Shown here in pieces: positions 48,075 through 60,749 of a DNA stretch of 64,000 bases (position 1 is its first letter; the number at the start of each line of letters is the position of its first letter). The notes beneath the pieces were generated by a model. It had not been told where the DNA came from and made no database searches. It saw only the letters and a list, made by a program, of their open reading frames with translations. The stretch is from Poronia punctata. Lineage: Eukaryota > Ascomycota > Sordariomycetes > Xylariales > Xylariaceae. Where the stretch lies: assembly GCA_022579005.1 (NCBI GenBank), contig MU401478.1:62001-126000 (forward strand), written 5' to 3'. The translations under genes and the position numbers were made by a program.

Positions 48075-50005
48075 GGTGATATATTCAAGAAGTATTTGCT
48101 GTTGACTATGCGACGATGTGCCAAGTAGGTGCAGACTGTGTCACGAAGCGCGGAGGCGTCTCGGAGGGTCTATCGGAGGGAGTGTGGAAGTCCGCGTGGG
48201 CCCAGTACCAGATGGTTTGGTAAATATGGTGGACAATGAAAGCGATAACCAGCAAAGATAAGCTTTCCAGGGGTAGAATAAAACGGGGTTGCCTTCAAAG
48301 GAGGACAAGCACTAGTCGTGGGGATGAATAAAGATAATAAGTAGGTAGTAAAGTCAAACTAAGACAGCACTGAGCAGAATCTGGAAGGGAACCAAAGAAG
48401 AGCAAGCGTGGTAGAGGAGTGTTGAGATGGTGAGGATAAAAAAGTTGAGTTTGGAACGAAGAGTAGCAAGTTAATAAAAAGTAAGCAGGCCTAATTGAGC
48501 TGGCTCAAGTGTGGAGATGCTGATGTATGGCACATGCACGTAGCTCGCAGTTCAAGCAGACAGGCAATGCGTAAATAGACGAGCGTGGGGAAGGAGAACG
48601 TCCTATTTTGAGTAGAAAGGGGAGACAAGAAAGGCAAAGGAGGCAAAGGAGGCAAGAGGCAAGAGGCAAACAGGGAGGCTCTGAACCGAATATAACTGCG
48701 ATGAGGGGGGGCTGATGACACGCCGGGCTGTTTAGATATAGAAATCTGATGTCGTCGTAGGATAACTTGTATACCACAACAGCTGGATTTATTTATTTCC
48801 TCTGCACAGTAGAACGTTGATCCCGAAGCGACCGAAAAAGCACCTGCAGCGGACTGAATATGCAAAAGGCCAAGTGTTTATAGTGAGCAAAGAAGGCAAA
48901 TAAGTTGGGTTTCTCCAAGTGAACAAGGACAGCCAGATAAAACTGTATGTAGATACTCGTAGGTCGTCGATGCGCACAGGACGGAGGCAGGCAGTGGGAG
49001 GGGGGACGATCTGACAAGGGCATGGAATAGCTTGCTTGGGTATCACGCTAATGGAGGGGTTCTTCCCAGCAATTCCCACGCAAGGTGACAACTTAGCCTG
49101 CTAGTGCCCTTCTTAGGACTGAAGAATAGAGGGGAGAATATACGATCACAGGCCCAAAGTGGAAAATGTACCCCACCATGCCTTGCCAATACGCTCCCCG
49201 TTGGTTAGCTCAGGAGCTCCGATCCACTGTCCTGCCTCCCCTCTTACACAGCCCTGGACTGCCTGGCCCCCACTAACAAGCCCTATAGCCGCTCACTGCC
49301 AGTCATCGATGACCTGATTGGACCCCTCCTAACATAGCCGCGCAGTATCCTCGAGACTCATTTCCGCATGTCACCAAGCATATGCACGGCACCGCTCTGT
49401 ACCAATTGGGCGCCAACAGAACATATATCTCTTGGCCATTCCAGTCGCAGATGCACTGATTACTTATAGCTCACATTTGCTGTTGACAGACTGGAAAGAG
49501 GCATGCATATCATCCTTATAAACCGGCTACAACGTGGGTTTAAAGCAACTCGGCCGGATACCAGGATTGGCCGACTGAGCCGTGCCAAGACCCTGAAAGG
49601 GGGTGGGCTGAGGCTGACTCGACATTCTACAGCACCTTATTGCTTTTTAGGTCTTGGAGGTATCTAGTCTAGGTCGGTAGCTAAAGTGACATCAATAATA
49701 CAACAACGTTGTTTATTCCTGTTCGCAAAAATATCACAAACCAAGCCTCACCTCCAAAGCGTCGCTTCCCCTGCTGCCCTTCACGGCCGCAACCATCATA
49801 GCCTCGACATCTTCTATTTCGAGAAGCCTCTAGTCTACTATAGCGATTTCGAGTTCGCAATTAGACTGTTCCTACAGCGAACCCATCTGTTTTGGCGCCG
49901 AAAAGGAAAATGCTTGGGGGCATGTCGCACAACCGTAACGATTCCTCGATTGGTAGGAAGGGACCAGTCCCGTTTTACAGTTAAGAATTGCCCTCCTTGG
50001 ACGCT
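48075..50005. other. intergenic region: MAP kinase promoter and leader, then trailer of the phosphatase gene
   Basis: No second gene supported. One TACTCGTA octamer lies at 48954. The purine-rich stretch 48580-48670 (agg/aagg runs) makes long antisense ORFs rich in Leu/Pro/Cys that are not convincing. Confidence 0.5.
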
Positions 50006-50695
50006 TCACGTTGTAGATGGTGGAATTTGCGGGAATGTTGCCACGAGGAAATTTTCCGAGAACCTCCGACACTGCTCAAAGGCCTTCTTGAACGAATCTC
50101 GCCCGATATAATACGGATCTTCGACCACTTCTTTGCGACCCGTGCCGGAGAATTCACCGAAAAGCATAACTTTAGCTCTGCTATCCACCTTTTTCGTGCG
50201 CCGCCACCTCTCGGTATCGCTGAGGTTACTGAGGTCCATGGCGAAGATATAATCGAAATCCCTAAAGTCGCTATCGCGAAGCTACGGCGGGTAGGTATTT
50301 AGTAGGGATCGATTCGCCTCCGCTGGATTGCGCCGACTAACCTTTCGGGCTGCGTGCTCGTAGTTTGTTATGCCGTTGGCTCGAAGTGTCGCTAACGTCC
50401 GCGAATCCGGTTCGTCGCCGATGTGGTAACCCCCTGGGAAGCGAACAATGTCATGTCAGCGATCAAATCCGTGCGCATAATCGGGAATAGGCGGAGGATT
50501 GTATTGCCCAGCTCGAAGTTTCATACCTGTCCCGCAAGAATCTACGGTACCGATAAGGTCGTAATAGGGCGACGAGGGGTCCTTTACAATAGACTGGAAG
50601 ACGCCCTCGGCCATTGTAGAGCGACAGATGTTCCCGAGGCAGACGAAGAGAACTGATATCTTGTCGCCATTTTGCGCGCCTGATGTTCCTGACAT
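50006..50695 (-). CDS. ltp1: low-molecular-weight protein tyrosine phosphatase (178 aa)
   Basis: Exons 50695-50527, 50433-50342 and 50281-50006. The active-site loop VCLGNICRS (nucleophile Cys19, Arg25) follows a 13-residue lead. TVDSCGTGGYHIGDEPDSRTLATLRANGI spans the first junction. The second intron must end at the CGTAG before 50281, so that DFRDFDYIFAMDLSNL stays in frame. The general-acid Asp is in VEDPYYIG, the conserved DPYY motif. The C-terminal helix FKKAFEQCRRFSENFL is standard; the last residues (VATFPQIPPSTT) make it slightly longer than yeast Ltp1 or fission-yeast Stp1. It dephosphorylates phosphotyrosine proteins and small acyl or aryl phosphates in the cytosol. Confidence 0.93.
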
Positions 50696-53600
50696 TATGG
50701 TAACGACTGCGAGACCAACGAGATCGGTTGTCGAGTAGAATGCCAAATTGGGCTTCTGAAGATACTTTGATTTGGCGCGACAAAAAGAAAGGTCACTGAA
50801 CAATGCCCCGCGTTCCTCACATCCACTTATCGTTAGAAGGAAAGCCCCTTAAACTGCATATATGCGTATAAGTCGAATGATGTTCAAGACTTGATACTTG
50901 GGAAGCACATCGTTTCTAAGATCAGTCCACGTTCACCATAGACATTCGGACTCAGCTACATGGACGATCTCAAGTGATCAAATGGTCATCCAGTGCCAGC
51001 TCAAGCTACCCATTGTGGCTTCTTTCTCATCCCAACCTAGACATAAGACGCTGGTTATGAGGTTTATCTCCGAAAAGGGGTTCGGGGTCCGCTGATATTG
51101 GTTATTTTGCCTTTGTTTACGATGTGTAAGTTTACGCCTCTCCTTTAACCACTGCTCTTCATAGTTTCTCGTGGAGCCGTGGACGCCTGTCTCATTTGCT
51201 TATCTTGCCAAACATGATAGATTTCTCCCTATTCTCGGAGTGCCATGTCCGTCTTCGGCGTACTGGCAGGACACTGGACCCGAAATGATATGGGGTGGCC
51301 CTGATAGACGAAAACAACACTCAGATCAGGCAGGTGTCACAAATTCCGCTACCAAGGGAACGATTGTAGCATGTGGCGATGACTAGAGTTATCAGGGAGG
51401 CAACGTCAAACAAGGTAACGGCTGCGAAGTGGTCGTGCTACCAGAAAAGGGGTACAGCATATGACATACGAGTGATGCTTCCACGCGACAGGGTTGGGTC
51501 TGAATCCAGTCGCATGTCACCTAGCACCAAATTTGATCAGGGAAGTCTTTGTTCATCGGACCAATTCTTCTGATCTCCAGAAAGAAAGCAGGTTTTCAAG
51601 AAAAACCAGAAAACCTCCAAGGTTGGACTTGAAGACGACTCAAAAATCGATACTTGCCTGTCATTGAAGTGGCGCGAAGAGCATGCGATAGTGCACTACC
51701 ACCCCCCTTTACAGCTAAAAGCTGACAGGCCGTCGGATCTGGAAAGGGAATTCGGGCACGCGGGGCAGCACATGCACAACCTCAAGGTGACCCGGTTGAT
51801 CGAAAACCTAAACACCCATGGTATAACATCTCATTGGTCGGGTGACTTGTACAGTAGGCTTGCTCCTTTTGCTCCTCGTAAACATGATATACGCTTTTCG
51901 GTGCCTGGGAAAAACGTTTCTACCACGGCGTCTTGAGCTGCTACCGCGCGGGCGCAAACCGAGTCTGAGATATAGGGCACCAAAAGATCCATATGGAATA
52001 CCTACGTTGTGGCATGTTGTGATCTCTGAAATTGACTCAATGCCAAAGCGACCTCCTTTCCTATGAGTCCACGATTTTGCAGCTACCAACCTAAAAAACC
52101 TAGCTGGACGGTATTTAGGGCTCCTAGCCGAGTGTTCACGTGAAAAAGAAAGGCGTTGACCAGTTGACGTCAAATCGGCTAGAAATAGTACGGCACGAGG
52201 TAAAACAACGTTGAACTTGTGCGCTCAACTCCGATAAGACGGCAAGGAATTTTGGCCCCGGGCGTGCTCTGAGCGAATATAGGTAGGGGCCAGTGCGGCT
52301 TTGTATGTGTAGAAAGCTTATTTTGCAAGGCAAGCGACCGCTTGCGCCGCTTTCGTCTAATTATTTAATAACAAAATGTATCGTCACTTTAGAGATCAAA
52401 GAAACATACTGTGTAATTACCGGCCGACCAGAACAAGAAGCTTGATTCAGGTACAGCTAGCCCCTAGATTAGGTTGACTAACTCAGTAATAGTTGCTACT
52501 AACTGAGTCTACCGGCGGCCGGCCAGCGGAATGAGTGGCACGAGTGGGTTGCGTTTTGCTAGTGAGAAGCCAGGCCAGGAACCCATGAGGCTCGGCAAAC
52601 TTGACGTGCAGAGGTATTCTGAAACACACCACCCGGCGGGCGACTAGAGAGACAAGTCACCAATTAGAAACAGTCAGTTTCAGAGCAACTGTTCCAACTT
52701 ATTTAATCATCTATGACTCGGTCAATTACCGGAAATCGAATGGTTGGCAAGATATAAAGTTGGCGTGCGAGGCACTTGGAAATACAACATTATACTTTAG
52801 GACGGGACGGGAGGGGAAGAACAAAGATGCATAAGGTGTCTCTTGGAGATGGACGACAATCTCATGCTACACAAATATATAGTATAGGTAGGTAAGTAGG
52901 TACAGTAGCTGTAGCTGGAATACGAGTAGGGACGCTTAAAGTAGCACAGCATACCAAGTAACGCAGTTTCAGTGATACCTTACACGTTATGTGTAGGACC
53001 TCAATGGCATGGCTTATATTTGTGTGCGCAGGTTTTGACAAGAAATATTTTCCTCTTTTCATTACGAGTATGTCAACAACACATCCTCACCTAAATCAGT
53101 CGGCGGGCTTTTGGGCTCTCTTTGTTGTCATCGGCTACCTACTCGTAATTATTCCTTACAAGCAATCAATTTGTTTACAATTCTTTGATGTGACATAACA
53201 TATCACTTCACATAGTGGTCCCGATCATCCGTAGCCAATAGCTCGCTTACCAGTCCTTTAAGATGAAATGAGTAAAAGAGACACATCGCCAAGGAAGCTA
53301 CTACCGGTCTCTCCACTAAACGAAATAGGGTCCTGGGGCAAGAGGCAGGGGGTGGTCCGCACTTCTCGGTTTTAGCGTAACCCCAGCAGCAAAAATAATG
53401 TACAGTGGCGTTCCTGATGAAAACTTTCTCCCTAATTACCATCCACGATAGCAAGTAGAAAATGAAAAAGGCTTGCCGCGTCACCGGAGTTTGTTTCAAG
53501 TCAAAAGATATGTGATCAATTTTGGGAACCGAAGAATCCCACCGGCCAGCCGACCAGCTTTGGGACTACGGTATGTGGCGGGCCAGGCAAACTTCAAGTG

Positions 53601-54558
53601 CGCGCGTTGGATACGCGGCACATTTAGTTGCAGTGACGACTTGGCACATGATCAACGCCGGTAGTTCTGACTACGTAAGTATAATACTGAGTAGCGTACT
53701 TACCAAAACCCGCTGCTGAGCCAAGTCGTCTATTGTTTTGGTTCCACATCATAAATCCAAGCAGAGCCGAGTTATTCATTCTTGTGCCTCTTGCTGTTGG
53801 ATTAGGTAGTTTGATCTGCCTCTGCGGTATAATTACTGGGCAATAGTATCTACGGGGTTTGTACGGGGCATCTACGAGTAGTCTAACCACGATGCAGAGC
53901 CGATCGCAATGCCCTATTGCTCGATCCGGGCCACCTGATTGATCTATTTCTTTCGTCGGCCCCTGGACATCAAGCATATCAGTGCGACCGCCGAGCTTTA
54001 CTTTCCCTACTCACATAGTACTACTTGAGCCCTCAAATGAACAGGTCTTTTCGCATTACTCGTACTCGGCCAACTTGTACGAGTAGACTATCCCTGACTC
54101 TGGTGTTTTGTATCGCTCGCTCATCTGGATCTACCGAATGGATAAGGAGAGAGATCGTTGCACTCCACTGCTCACATCCAGTTTGCCAATCTTTGTGCTA
54201 CCATCGCTTGATGACGGAACGCCCCCATTATTTGGCCACCGCACCAGCGTTTGTATCTTGTTGATGTACCTGGATATATATATCTGGGGGTGATCCACCT
54301 GAAATCTGGTTAACCTAGATCTTGGAATGGACGCTGTTGTTGCATAGGTCAGGAATTGATAGTTGTCTTTTTTTGTAATCATCTGTTTGAACTCGGTACT
54401 GCACGCTCCTTTTTGGTATTTGCCATATTTTTATCGACTTTCTCTCGCTCCTTCCCTTGAGTATCTAGTATTAGGCACTGGTCTTTACTTTTTCTTTCCC
54501 TTCTTTCCTCATCAGAACGGAACACTGTTTGTTCAGTGTTCCACTACTCGTACCAACC
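50696..54558. other. long intergenic region, no gene supported
   Basis: About 3.9 kb without a recognisable gene on either strand. Octamer TACGAGTA/TACTCGTA occurs at 52921, 53140, 53873, 54057, 54078 and 54545, the last only a few bases before the protease start codon at 54559. A pyrimidine-rich leader lies at about 54430-54535. Confidence 0.45.
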
Positions 54559-56021
54559 ATGGTATACCATGCTAAGGCTTTCGCCTTGATGGCAAGCCTT
54601 GCTGGGTTTGCGTCTGCTACACCCATGGTCCAACCCAAGATCGGAACTATCACTGTTAGCCAGGTTGCAAACACGAATTTCAGACCTCATGGTCCTGCAC
54701 AGATGGCCAAGACGTTGGCCAAGTACGGAGTCTCGCTGCCGGACGGCCTGGCCCGTACCTGTAAGTGTTTCTCAGATTCAACTGCCTTCCTATTCCGGCT
54801 TTAAAAAGAAGACTGTTTTGCAAAGTTGAATGCACAATGTCAACTCCAGTCTACCTACCTACCTTTAGGTACTTGTGTATTCCATCATACTAACCTTGGG
54901 TCGTCGTTATGCAGTGGCCAATCTTGACGCTCTGCGACTAATAAACGCGCGGGACTCGGGCATTGCCGAGGCAAGACCTGAGCAGTACGATATCGAATAT
55001 CTTACTCCCGTCAAAATAGGCACACCGCCCCAGACGCTGAACTTGGACTTTGACTCCGGGTCGTCAGATCTATGGGTCTTCAGCACCGACACCCCTCGCA
55101 AGTCGGTCAACGGGCAGGCCCAATACGACCCGAAGAGGAGCAGCACGTCCAAGAAAGTCGATGGCGCGGTTTGGAAGATCACGTACGGCGATCAAAGTTC
55201 ATCTAGCGGTGTCGTGTACCATGATGTCGTCAACGTCGGTGGTGTTACCTTTGACAAGCAAGCTGTCGAGGCTGCTACCAAGGTCTCGGCCCAATTTACC
55301 CGTGATACCAACAACGACGGTATTCTTGGTCTCGCTTTCAGTGACATCAACGCGGTGCAACCCAAGCAAGAGCGCACCTGGTTCGACAACGTTGCCGAGT
55401 CACTCGATCAGGCCGTGTGGACGGTAGACTTGAAATACCATCAAAGTAAGGCTCTTTATTATACAAAACATTTTTCGTTGTCGTTACATCGGATCTGACA
55501 AAAAGGAATTTATAGCCGGTACATACGAGTTCGGCAAGATCGACAAGTCCAAATATACGGGAAAGATTTCGTATACCGATGTCGACTCTAGCCAGGGGTT
55601 CTGGATGTTTGACGTAGCTGGTTATGGCGTCAGCAATGGCACATACAAGACATCCACCTTTACGGCCATCGCCGACACGGGCACCACCTTGGCTATGTTG
55701 CCAGACTCGGTAGTCGAGGCCTACTACAAAACAGTGCCGGGCTCCAAACTAGACCTTGAGCAGGGCGGATATGTGTTCCCTTGCAGAACACATGTGCCCG
55801 ACTTCGTCTTCGGCGTCGGCAAAGCCAAGATGACCATCCCCGGTAGATTCATTAACTATGCGCCTGCCGACCTGATCGGTACAACTTGCTTTGGCGGCAT
55901 CCAGTCTGACGAAGGCATCGGCTTCTCCATTCTCGGCGACATTGCGCTCAAGGCTGCCTTTGTCGTGTTCGACACTTCTCTGGATACACCTCGTCTGGGC
56001 TGGGCCAACAAGAAGCTGTAA
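54559..56021 (+). CDS. secreted aspartic protease, pepsin family A1 (412 aa)
   Basis: Exons 54559-54760, 54915-55445 and 55516-56021. A signal peptide (AKAFALMASLAGFASATP) is followed by a propeptide of about 65 residues that ends near the basic/acidic INARDSGIAEARPEQYD. The two catalytic aspartates are Asp114 in NLDFDSGSSDLWVF and Asp298 in AIADTGTTLAMLP; the first site reads D-S-G rather than D-T-G. The flap tyrosine is in WKITYGDQSSSSG. Two cysteines (VFPC, GTTC) can make the single disulfide of fungal pepsins, and FSILGDIALKAAFVVFDT is the conserved C-terminal motif. It resembles aspergillopepsin- or endothiapepsin-like extracellular acid proteases. No GPI signal is present, so it is secreted and soluble rather than a yapsin. 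Confidence 0.95.
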
Positions 56022-56531
56022 AGAAAGAACCTATAATACTATGCCGTAGTATTTTGTCATTGGGCGAGATAAAGTGGTAATTTGGAACTTGTATTGTATT
56101 CTTAGACAACTAGCCTGGAGCCAATTGTCTATATCAACTGTCTGATCAAAGGTCAAAAATAAGTTTTGATGACGTACTGTCTGTCGTCTTTGTATTTTAA
56201 GGTTAAGCCTTTGTGATGTAAGACTGCTTGACATAATCTCGGGTCGGCCCTTCAGCCTTGGATGGTGTATTGAATCTGTAAGTGGATACACCGTATTATA
56301 CGATACGTAAACCTTTTAAGACCCCGGGATTCCTGTTTCCAGTCTGTTCAACAAATTCAGATGTATAAAATATTAATTCTCAATGAGATAATTACCTAAT
56401 AGGTAGTATTGAATACCTACCTACCAAACTCTCAATTTCACACACACACACACACAACATGCAGAAAAAAGGGAGAGTGAATAAGCACCTACCCCTACAT
56501 ACATTCCTTCAAGAATCCATCCTATCTATCC
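56022..56531. other. convergent intergenic region
   Basis: Trailers of the protease and SDR genes. A short (CA) run lies at 56440-56456. Nothing else was recognised. Confidence 0.5.
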
Positions 56532-56799
56532 CTATCCATCCGTCCTAGACCCAGTAGTAAGAAAGTTTGTAAAAATCTCCCTCTTGACATCATCCACATG
56601 GGAGAAATGCTTCGCGATAGGACCGATGAGGATCTCCTCGTCGCCGTTAACCAGACCTTTCCAACAGTCTCGCATGTATTCGTCAATGGTGATGCCGATG
56701 TCGGATAGACCTGCTTCGACTACGTCTTTTTGAAGTTTGTGGAGTTCGGTCTGTTTGTTTTTTAATCATAAAAGTTTTCTTGGTTAGTTATATACACGA

Positions 56800-56830
<31 letters not shown>

Positions 56831-58013
56831 AGGAAGGAAAAAAGGAAAAAGGAGTAAAGGGTAACAGGGTAACGGGTAAAAATTTACCTTCACAGCAGGC
56901 GGCACAATCTCCACGACCCTAACATGACGACTCTTCTCGTCGGCAGCAAGTTGCGCCCTCATACACCAGACCAGCGCGCGCAAACCGGCCTTCGTCGCGC
57001 AATAATTCGCGCATCGCGGCATGGGCACCAGCGCCAGACCGGAAGATACCGTGACCAGGGCACAAGGATTCGGCGCAAGAGATTGAAGATGCGGGAGGAA
57101 GGCTGCGCAGAGAGAGATCTGCGCCGTGTAGTTCGTGTCGAGCTCTTGACGAACTAGGGATAGGTCGATGAGGTGTGCTCGGGTGAAGTCTATCCCGCGC
57201 TGGATTCCGGCGTTTAGGACGACGCAGTCGAGGGTTGGGTGGGTTTTGATGATGCTGTTTTTTTTTGTTTTTTTTTTGGTCAGTGTGTTTGTTGTTGTTA
57301 GACTGCAGTGGAAGGAAGATAGATATGCCTAGATGTTGATCAATCAATCCCGTCATGGCTTCTCCTTTCCCCTTCCCTCCCCTCCCTTCTCTTTCTTATC
57401 TAGTTTATATTCTGGAGGTAGGTAGGGAGGTAGGTAGCTACTAGATAGCCCCTTTCTTTCATCTCCCCCTCAATCACTCACTCACTCACTCACTCACTCA
57501 CTCCATCTCACAGTCCGTCCCCCAATCAAACAGACAGCATAGAGAAAAGAGAATGTAGAAAAAGAAAAAGAAAAACTCACCCCTCAGCCCAACTCCCAAT
57601 AGCATCCAAATCCGTGATATCAAACACGGAAACAGCAACCTTGTCATCCCCATGTTTATTCCTAAACTCCTCAAGTCTATCCATCCGTCTTCCCACCGCG
57701 ATGACGAAGCTGCCATTCTCAATCATTCGCTCCGCCATTGCTATACCCAGGCCGGCCGTACACCCTACCACTACATATTTCGTCAGCCGGAAAAAAAAAA
57801 AAAAAAAAAAAAAAGCCTTAATGTCTTTCCTATACACCCCTTATATCCAGCCTTCAATGTATATATACATACATGACCCTCACATTATATCTGCCAATCA
57901 AAACAGACTATCTATCGCCCGAGAGAAAGAGAGGGGACAGACAGACGAAGAAAAAAAAACCCCCAGAAAAACAGCTATTACTTACTTAGAACGGTCTTAT
58001 AGGGCCAAGACAT
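56532..58013 (-). CDS. short-chain dehydrogenase/reductase (267 aa), introns filled with simple repeats
   Basis: Exons 58013-57986, 57770-57581, 57254-56888 and 56750-56532; phases agree throughout. The protein starts MSWPYKTVLMVGCTAGLG, the nucleotide-binding loop split by the first intron. Then come VIAVGRRMDRLEEF, FDITDLDAI, LNAGIQRG, catalytic Ser in VTVSSGLALVPM and the YCATK Tyr-Lys pair. It ends with a 73-residue segment that lacks the usual Rossmann close. It is an NAD(P)-dependent oxidoreductase with unknown substrate. The three introns (215, 326 and 137 nt) are long for this genome and contain respectively an A/T homopolymer, a (CACT) run and a (GA) run. Coding sequence is undamaged, so these look like repeat expansions confined to introns. 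Confidence 0.88.
56805..56831. repeat. (GA)n repeat in SDR intron 3
   Basis: About 13 GA units on the plus strand, inside the intron at 56751-56887. Confidence 0.93.
57474..57503. repeat. (CACT)n repeat in SDR intron 2
   Basis: Seven CACT/ACTC units inside the 326-nt intron at 57255-57580. The same intron also contains poly-T and GGTA runs. Confidence 0.92.
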
Positions 58014-59054
58014 TGTTTCAGTCGGTCCGTGTATATCGTATGTTTTCTTTTTGCTACTCGTAATGTTGTACTTAAATCGAAACAAGAGATTCAAGAGAGG
58101 CGAGAATGACCCTGACAAGATATAACAACATGTCGTCGGTATCCATACCACTATGCCGCTTACAAAAGACTCGGATCGAGTTTGCCATTTTTGTCCCTAA
58201 ATAGCCGTGGAAACCTGAGCATACATTCCATATCTGTCTATGCAGGAATTCGCGCTTGGAACCCCTGCACCTGCACCTGGGGTACTGCAACCTGGGGGGA
58301 TAAAGTACATCCGGCGTCATCCGCTTATGACGATGCGCTGAGGAATGTGTCAAGTCGCATCCCAAAATAGACCAGGAGGACCCGGAGTATGCCAGATTAT
58401 GCACCAAGGAGACTAGTCACACTATCAGAAGTGTCCATAAACAAAACACGATAAAAATCAGCGTGGCGTGCAAATACATGCCATGCCATTCAAGACTACC
58501 TAAGTTAATCTGTACTAGTAAGGCCTCATTGCCACAAGACGCGTACAATCCAGTCGAGTAGTAGCGCGCGCGAAGTACGCCATAGGGCGCATCCACAAGA
58601 ATCGTGAGTGCGATGCCCCCCAGTACCCATCTAATCCCTCCCCAACTTTAACACGTATAAACCGAGAAAGTAAACGGACCCGTACAAGAGAGTGACATGA
58701 AGTAAAAAGGTCCAGTATGCAAAAGGCATGACGAGTTCCATGAAGGGTTGAGCCCTCCAAGAGCGACAGCCCACTGAAGGATGAATGCTCTACCAGACAA
58801 GCTTGATGTCGACAAACAGTGTTACGCCTCATCAAGACTGTAAAATAAAGTAGTTGAACAAGAGCCCGTCCTCAGTTTCCCGAGCCAAGCCGAGCACCCA
58901 TTCATCCTGGTCCATAAAGCACCAGGTATCACCAAGAGAGGATCTACCGCTCAGGGTAAGAATCATGAAGAGAAAAAGAATAGTAATAAAAAACACGTGG
59001 AAAGCATGTGATCGTAAATGCGTCATGAACTTTGACTTCAAGTCTCGGTTACAA
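58014..59054. other. intergenic region, SDR promoter and trailer of the Q-rich gene
   Basis: No gene recognised. One TACTCGTA octamer lies at 58055, just upstream of the SDR start. Confidence 0.5.
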
Positions 59055-60749
59055 TTAAGCCACCATGACCCCGCCTTTACGCTTCTCTGCACTCGTGAGC
59101 ACAAGTCGAGGTGCCTTCCGCTGACCAGGCTGGGCTTCCGTCTTGGCCTGGCGCTGAGATCCGTTCTTCAGCAAGCTGGCAAAACTATGGTCACCCTCGT
59201 TGGCACTGGCCTGGCTGTCCAGGCTGCTTCGCGACTTCTGTCGCGAGCTAGGCCGGTCCGAGCCGATAGCTCCCCAGCTGCCACTTGCAGACGTTCGAGA
59301 ACTGGCCAGGCTAGGTTCCGCGTCACCCGACAAGCTGCCAGAGCCGCTACGTCCAGAATCAGACTCGTTATCGGTGAGCGGGGATCCAGCCTCTTCAGCA
59401 GCTTCCGAGACAGGGCTCATGCTGCCACAGCTACTGCCAGTACCCTTGCGTCGTACCATCCCAGCCTTCTTCAGGTTATGCACAGCGGATCTTCGTGTGC
59501 GCGCCGCAAAGTTTTTACTGCCTTCGTGTCTGGCCGTGGGCTTGGCGCGAAGCTCATCCAGAGACGGGGGGCCACGAGGTTGGCGGATCGGATGCTCACC
59601 AGCCCGAGCCTGGCCGGGCCCATAGCCTACATTTGCCAAGGGAGACAACGGGAAAGAAGCAGTCTTCGGTCCAGCTGATTTGAGTGCATCTTCGTTCGAG
59701 GTAGCCATATTCTTCGTATTGACAATGGAGAGTGACTTCTTGTGGCCACGTCGGAAAGCATTGGCAGACGGGGGCGGAAGGGGCGTAGGTTCGACCGTCG
59801 TGTCAGAGGTCTTAGGAGGCGAGTTTGCGCGGTAAGTCGGGGAAGTATTCTCAGTCGGAGGAGGCGATACCTGAACACGAGGAGTACCACCATAGTTCTG
59901 CTGGAAATACGCGCCTTGAGGGGTGTTGGGCTGGTTGTCGAAGCGGCTTGGTTGAATCTGACCCGTTGTTTGGTCATACAAGTACGTCATCTGAGTGTTC
60001 GGATCGTAAACCGGCAGCAAATTCTGGTGCGCCTGAACAGTGCTATTGATCGACTGCTGCATGGTTTGAATCTGCTGCTGCTGCTGGTATAGGGTTTGAA
60101 GGGCTAACTGCTGCTGCATTGCCTGTTGAACCTGTGGCCCGTTGAGATTCATGCCCTGGAACTGCTGCGCGGCCGCCTGCACACTGAGCAGTTGCTGCTG
60201 TAAACGCTGCTGTTGTTGGGCCAGGTACAAATTGGCTGTAACCAACTGAGCATACAAGTTGGGATCCATCTGGTCTTGGACCTGCTCGTCAAGGTGGAAT
60301 TCCGGCGGGGCAAGAATTTGCTCAGGAGTGTACTGTTGAGGAGCCATGCCTCCCACAGACATTCCGGGCATATTGTACGATCCTTGCTGCTGAGACGCCA
60401 TCCGAGGAAGGGACGTCTTGGGCGCGTTGTTCAGATGACCAGCGCCGCCGTACGCACCCTCGGACATGCCGCTGTTCCTACCATAGACATGCGAGGGCAT
60501 GCTTCCGTTGGAAAAGCTCGTGGCAGTGGCTGACTTTGGCGCTGTCCTAAGACCAGCAAGCAAATGACCTCGGCTCGTTCTAGGAGTAGGAACTCCACTG
60601 TCCTTGACATCCGCAGGGGATCTGATCGTGTCGAAAGAGAGCGGTTTGATATTTTGCCCACCACGTCGGGAGGCCAAGCCGCCTGAGGGCATGGCCAGAT
60701 TCGTGGGGCCGAATTCGTGAGACATTTGAGCAAGACCACCAGTGTGCAT
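59055..60749 (-). CDS. Gln-rich, largely disordered conserved fungal protein (564 aa)
   Basis: A single exon. The first ATG in the open frame is at 60749 (MHTGGLAQMSHEFG); a second at 60725 (MSHEFGPTNLAMPSGG) could equally be the start. The frame remains open upstream without an ATG to 60779. Sequence in order: a conserved-looking SRRGGQNIKPLSFDTIRSP segment, a Gly/Met-rich stretch, then a region with many QQQ runs (YLAQQQQRLQQQ, QAMQQQLALQ, YQQQQQIQ) that may form a coiled coil. Next come a Pro/Thr/Ser-rich part (SPPPTENTSPTYRANSPP), basic repeats (ARTRRSAVHNLKKAG) and a Ser-rich C-terminus. There is no enzyme domain, signal peptide or membrane segment. Poly-Q with basic segments is common in fungal RNA- or transcription-associated proteins, but that is only inference. 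The family looks conserved; I cannot name it. Confidence 0.8.
   Translation of the reverse strand: MHTGGLAQMSHEFGPTNLAMPSGGLASRRGGQNIKPLSFDTIRSPADVKDSGVPTPRTSRGHLLAGLRTAPKSATATSFSNGSMPSHVYGRNSGMSEGAYGGAGHLNNAPKTSLPRMASQQQGSYNMPGMSVGGMAPQQYTPEQILAPPEFHLDEQVQDQMDPNLYAQLVTANLYLAQQQQRLQQQLLSVQAAAQQFQGMNLNGPQVQQAMQQQLALQTLYQQQQQIQTMQQSINSTVQAHQNLLPVYDPNTQMTYLYDQTTGQIQPSRFDNQPNTPQGAYFQQNYGGTPRVQVSPPPTENTSPTYRANSPPKTSDTTVEPTPLPPPSANAFRRGHKKSLSIVNTKNMATSNEDALKSAGPKTASFPLSPLANVGYGPGQARAGEHPIRQPRGPPSLDELRAKPTARHEGSKNFAARTRRSAVHNLKKAGMVRRKGTGSSCGSMSPVSEAAEEAGSPLTDNESDSGRSGSGSLSGDAEPSLASSRTSASGSWGAIGSDRPSSRQKSRSSLDSQASANEGDHSFASLLKNGSQRQAKTEAQPGQRKAPRLVLTSAEKRKGGVMVA

Noticed and set aside
51808..52173. 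121-codon leftward ORF, Arg/Ser-rich
   Set aside because: No recognisable domain and composition typical of a random frame.
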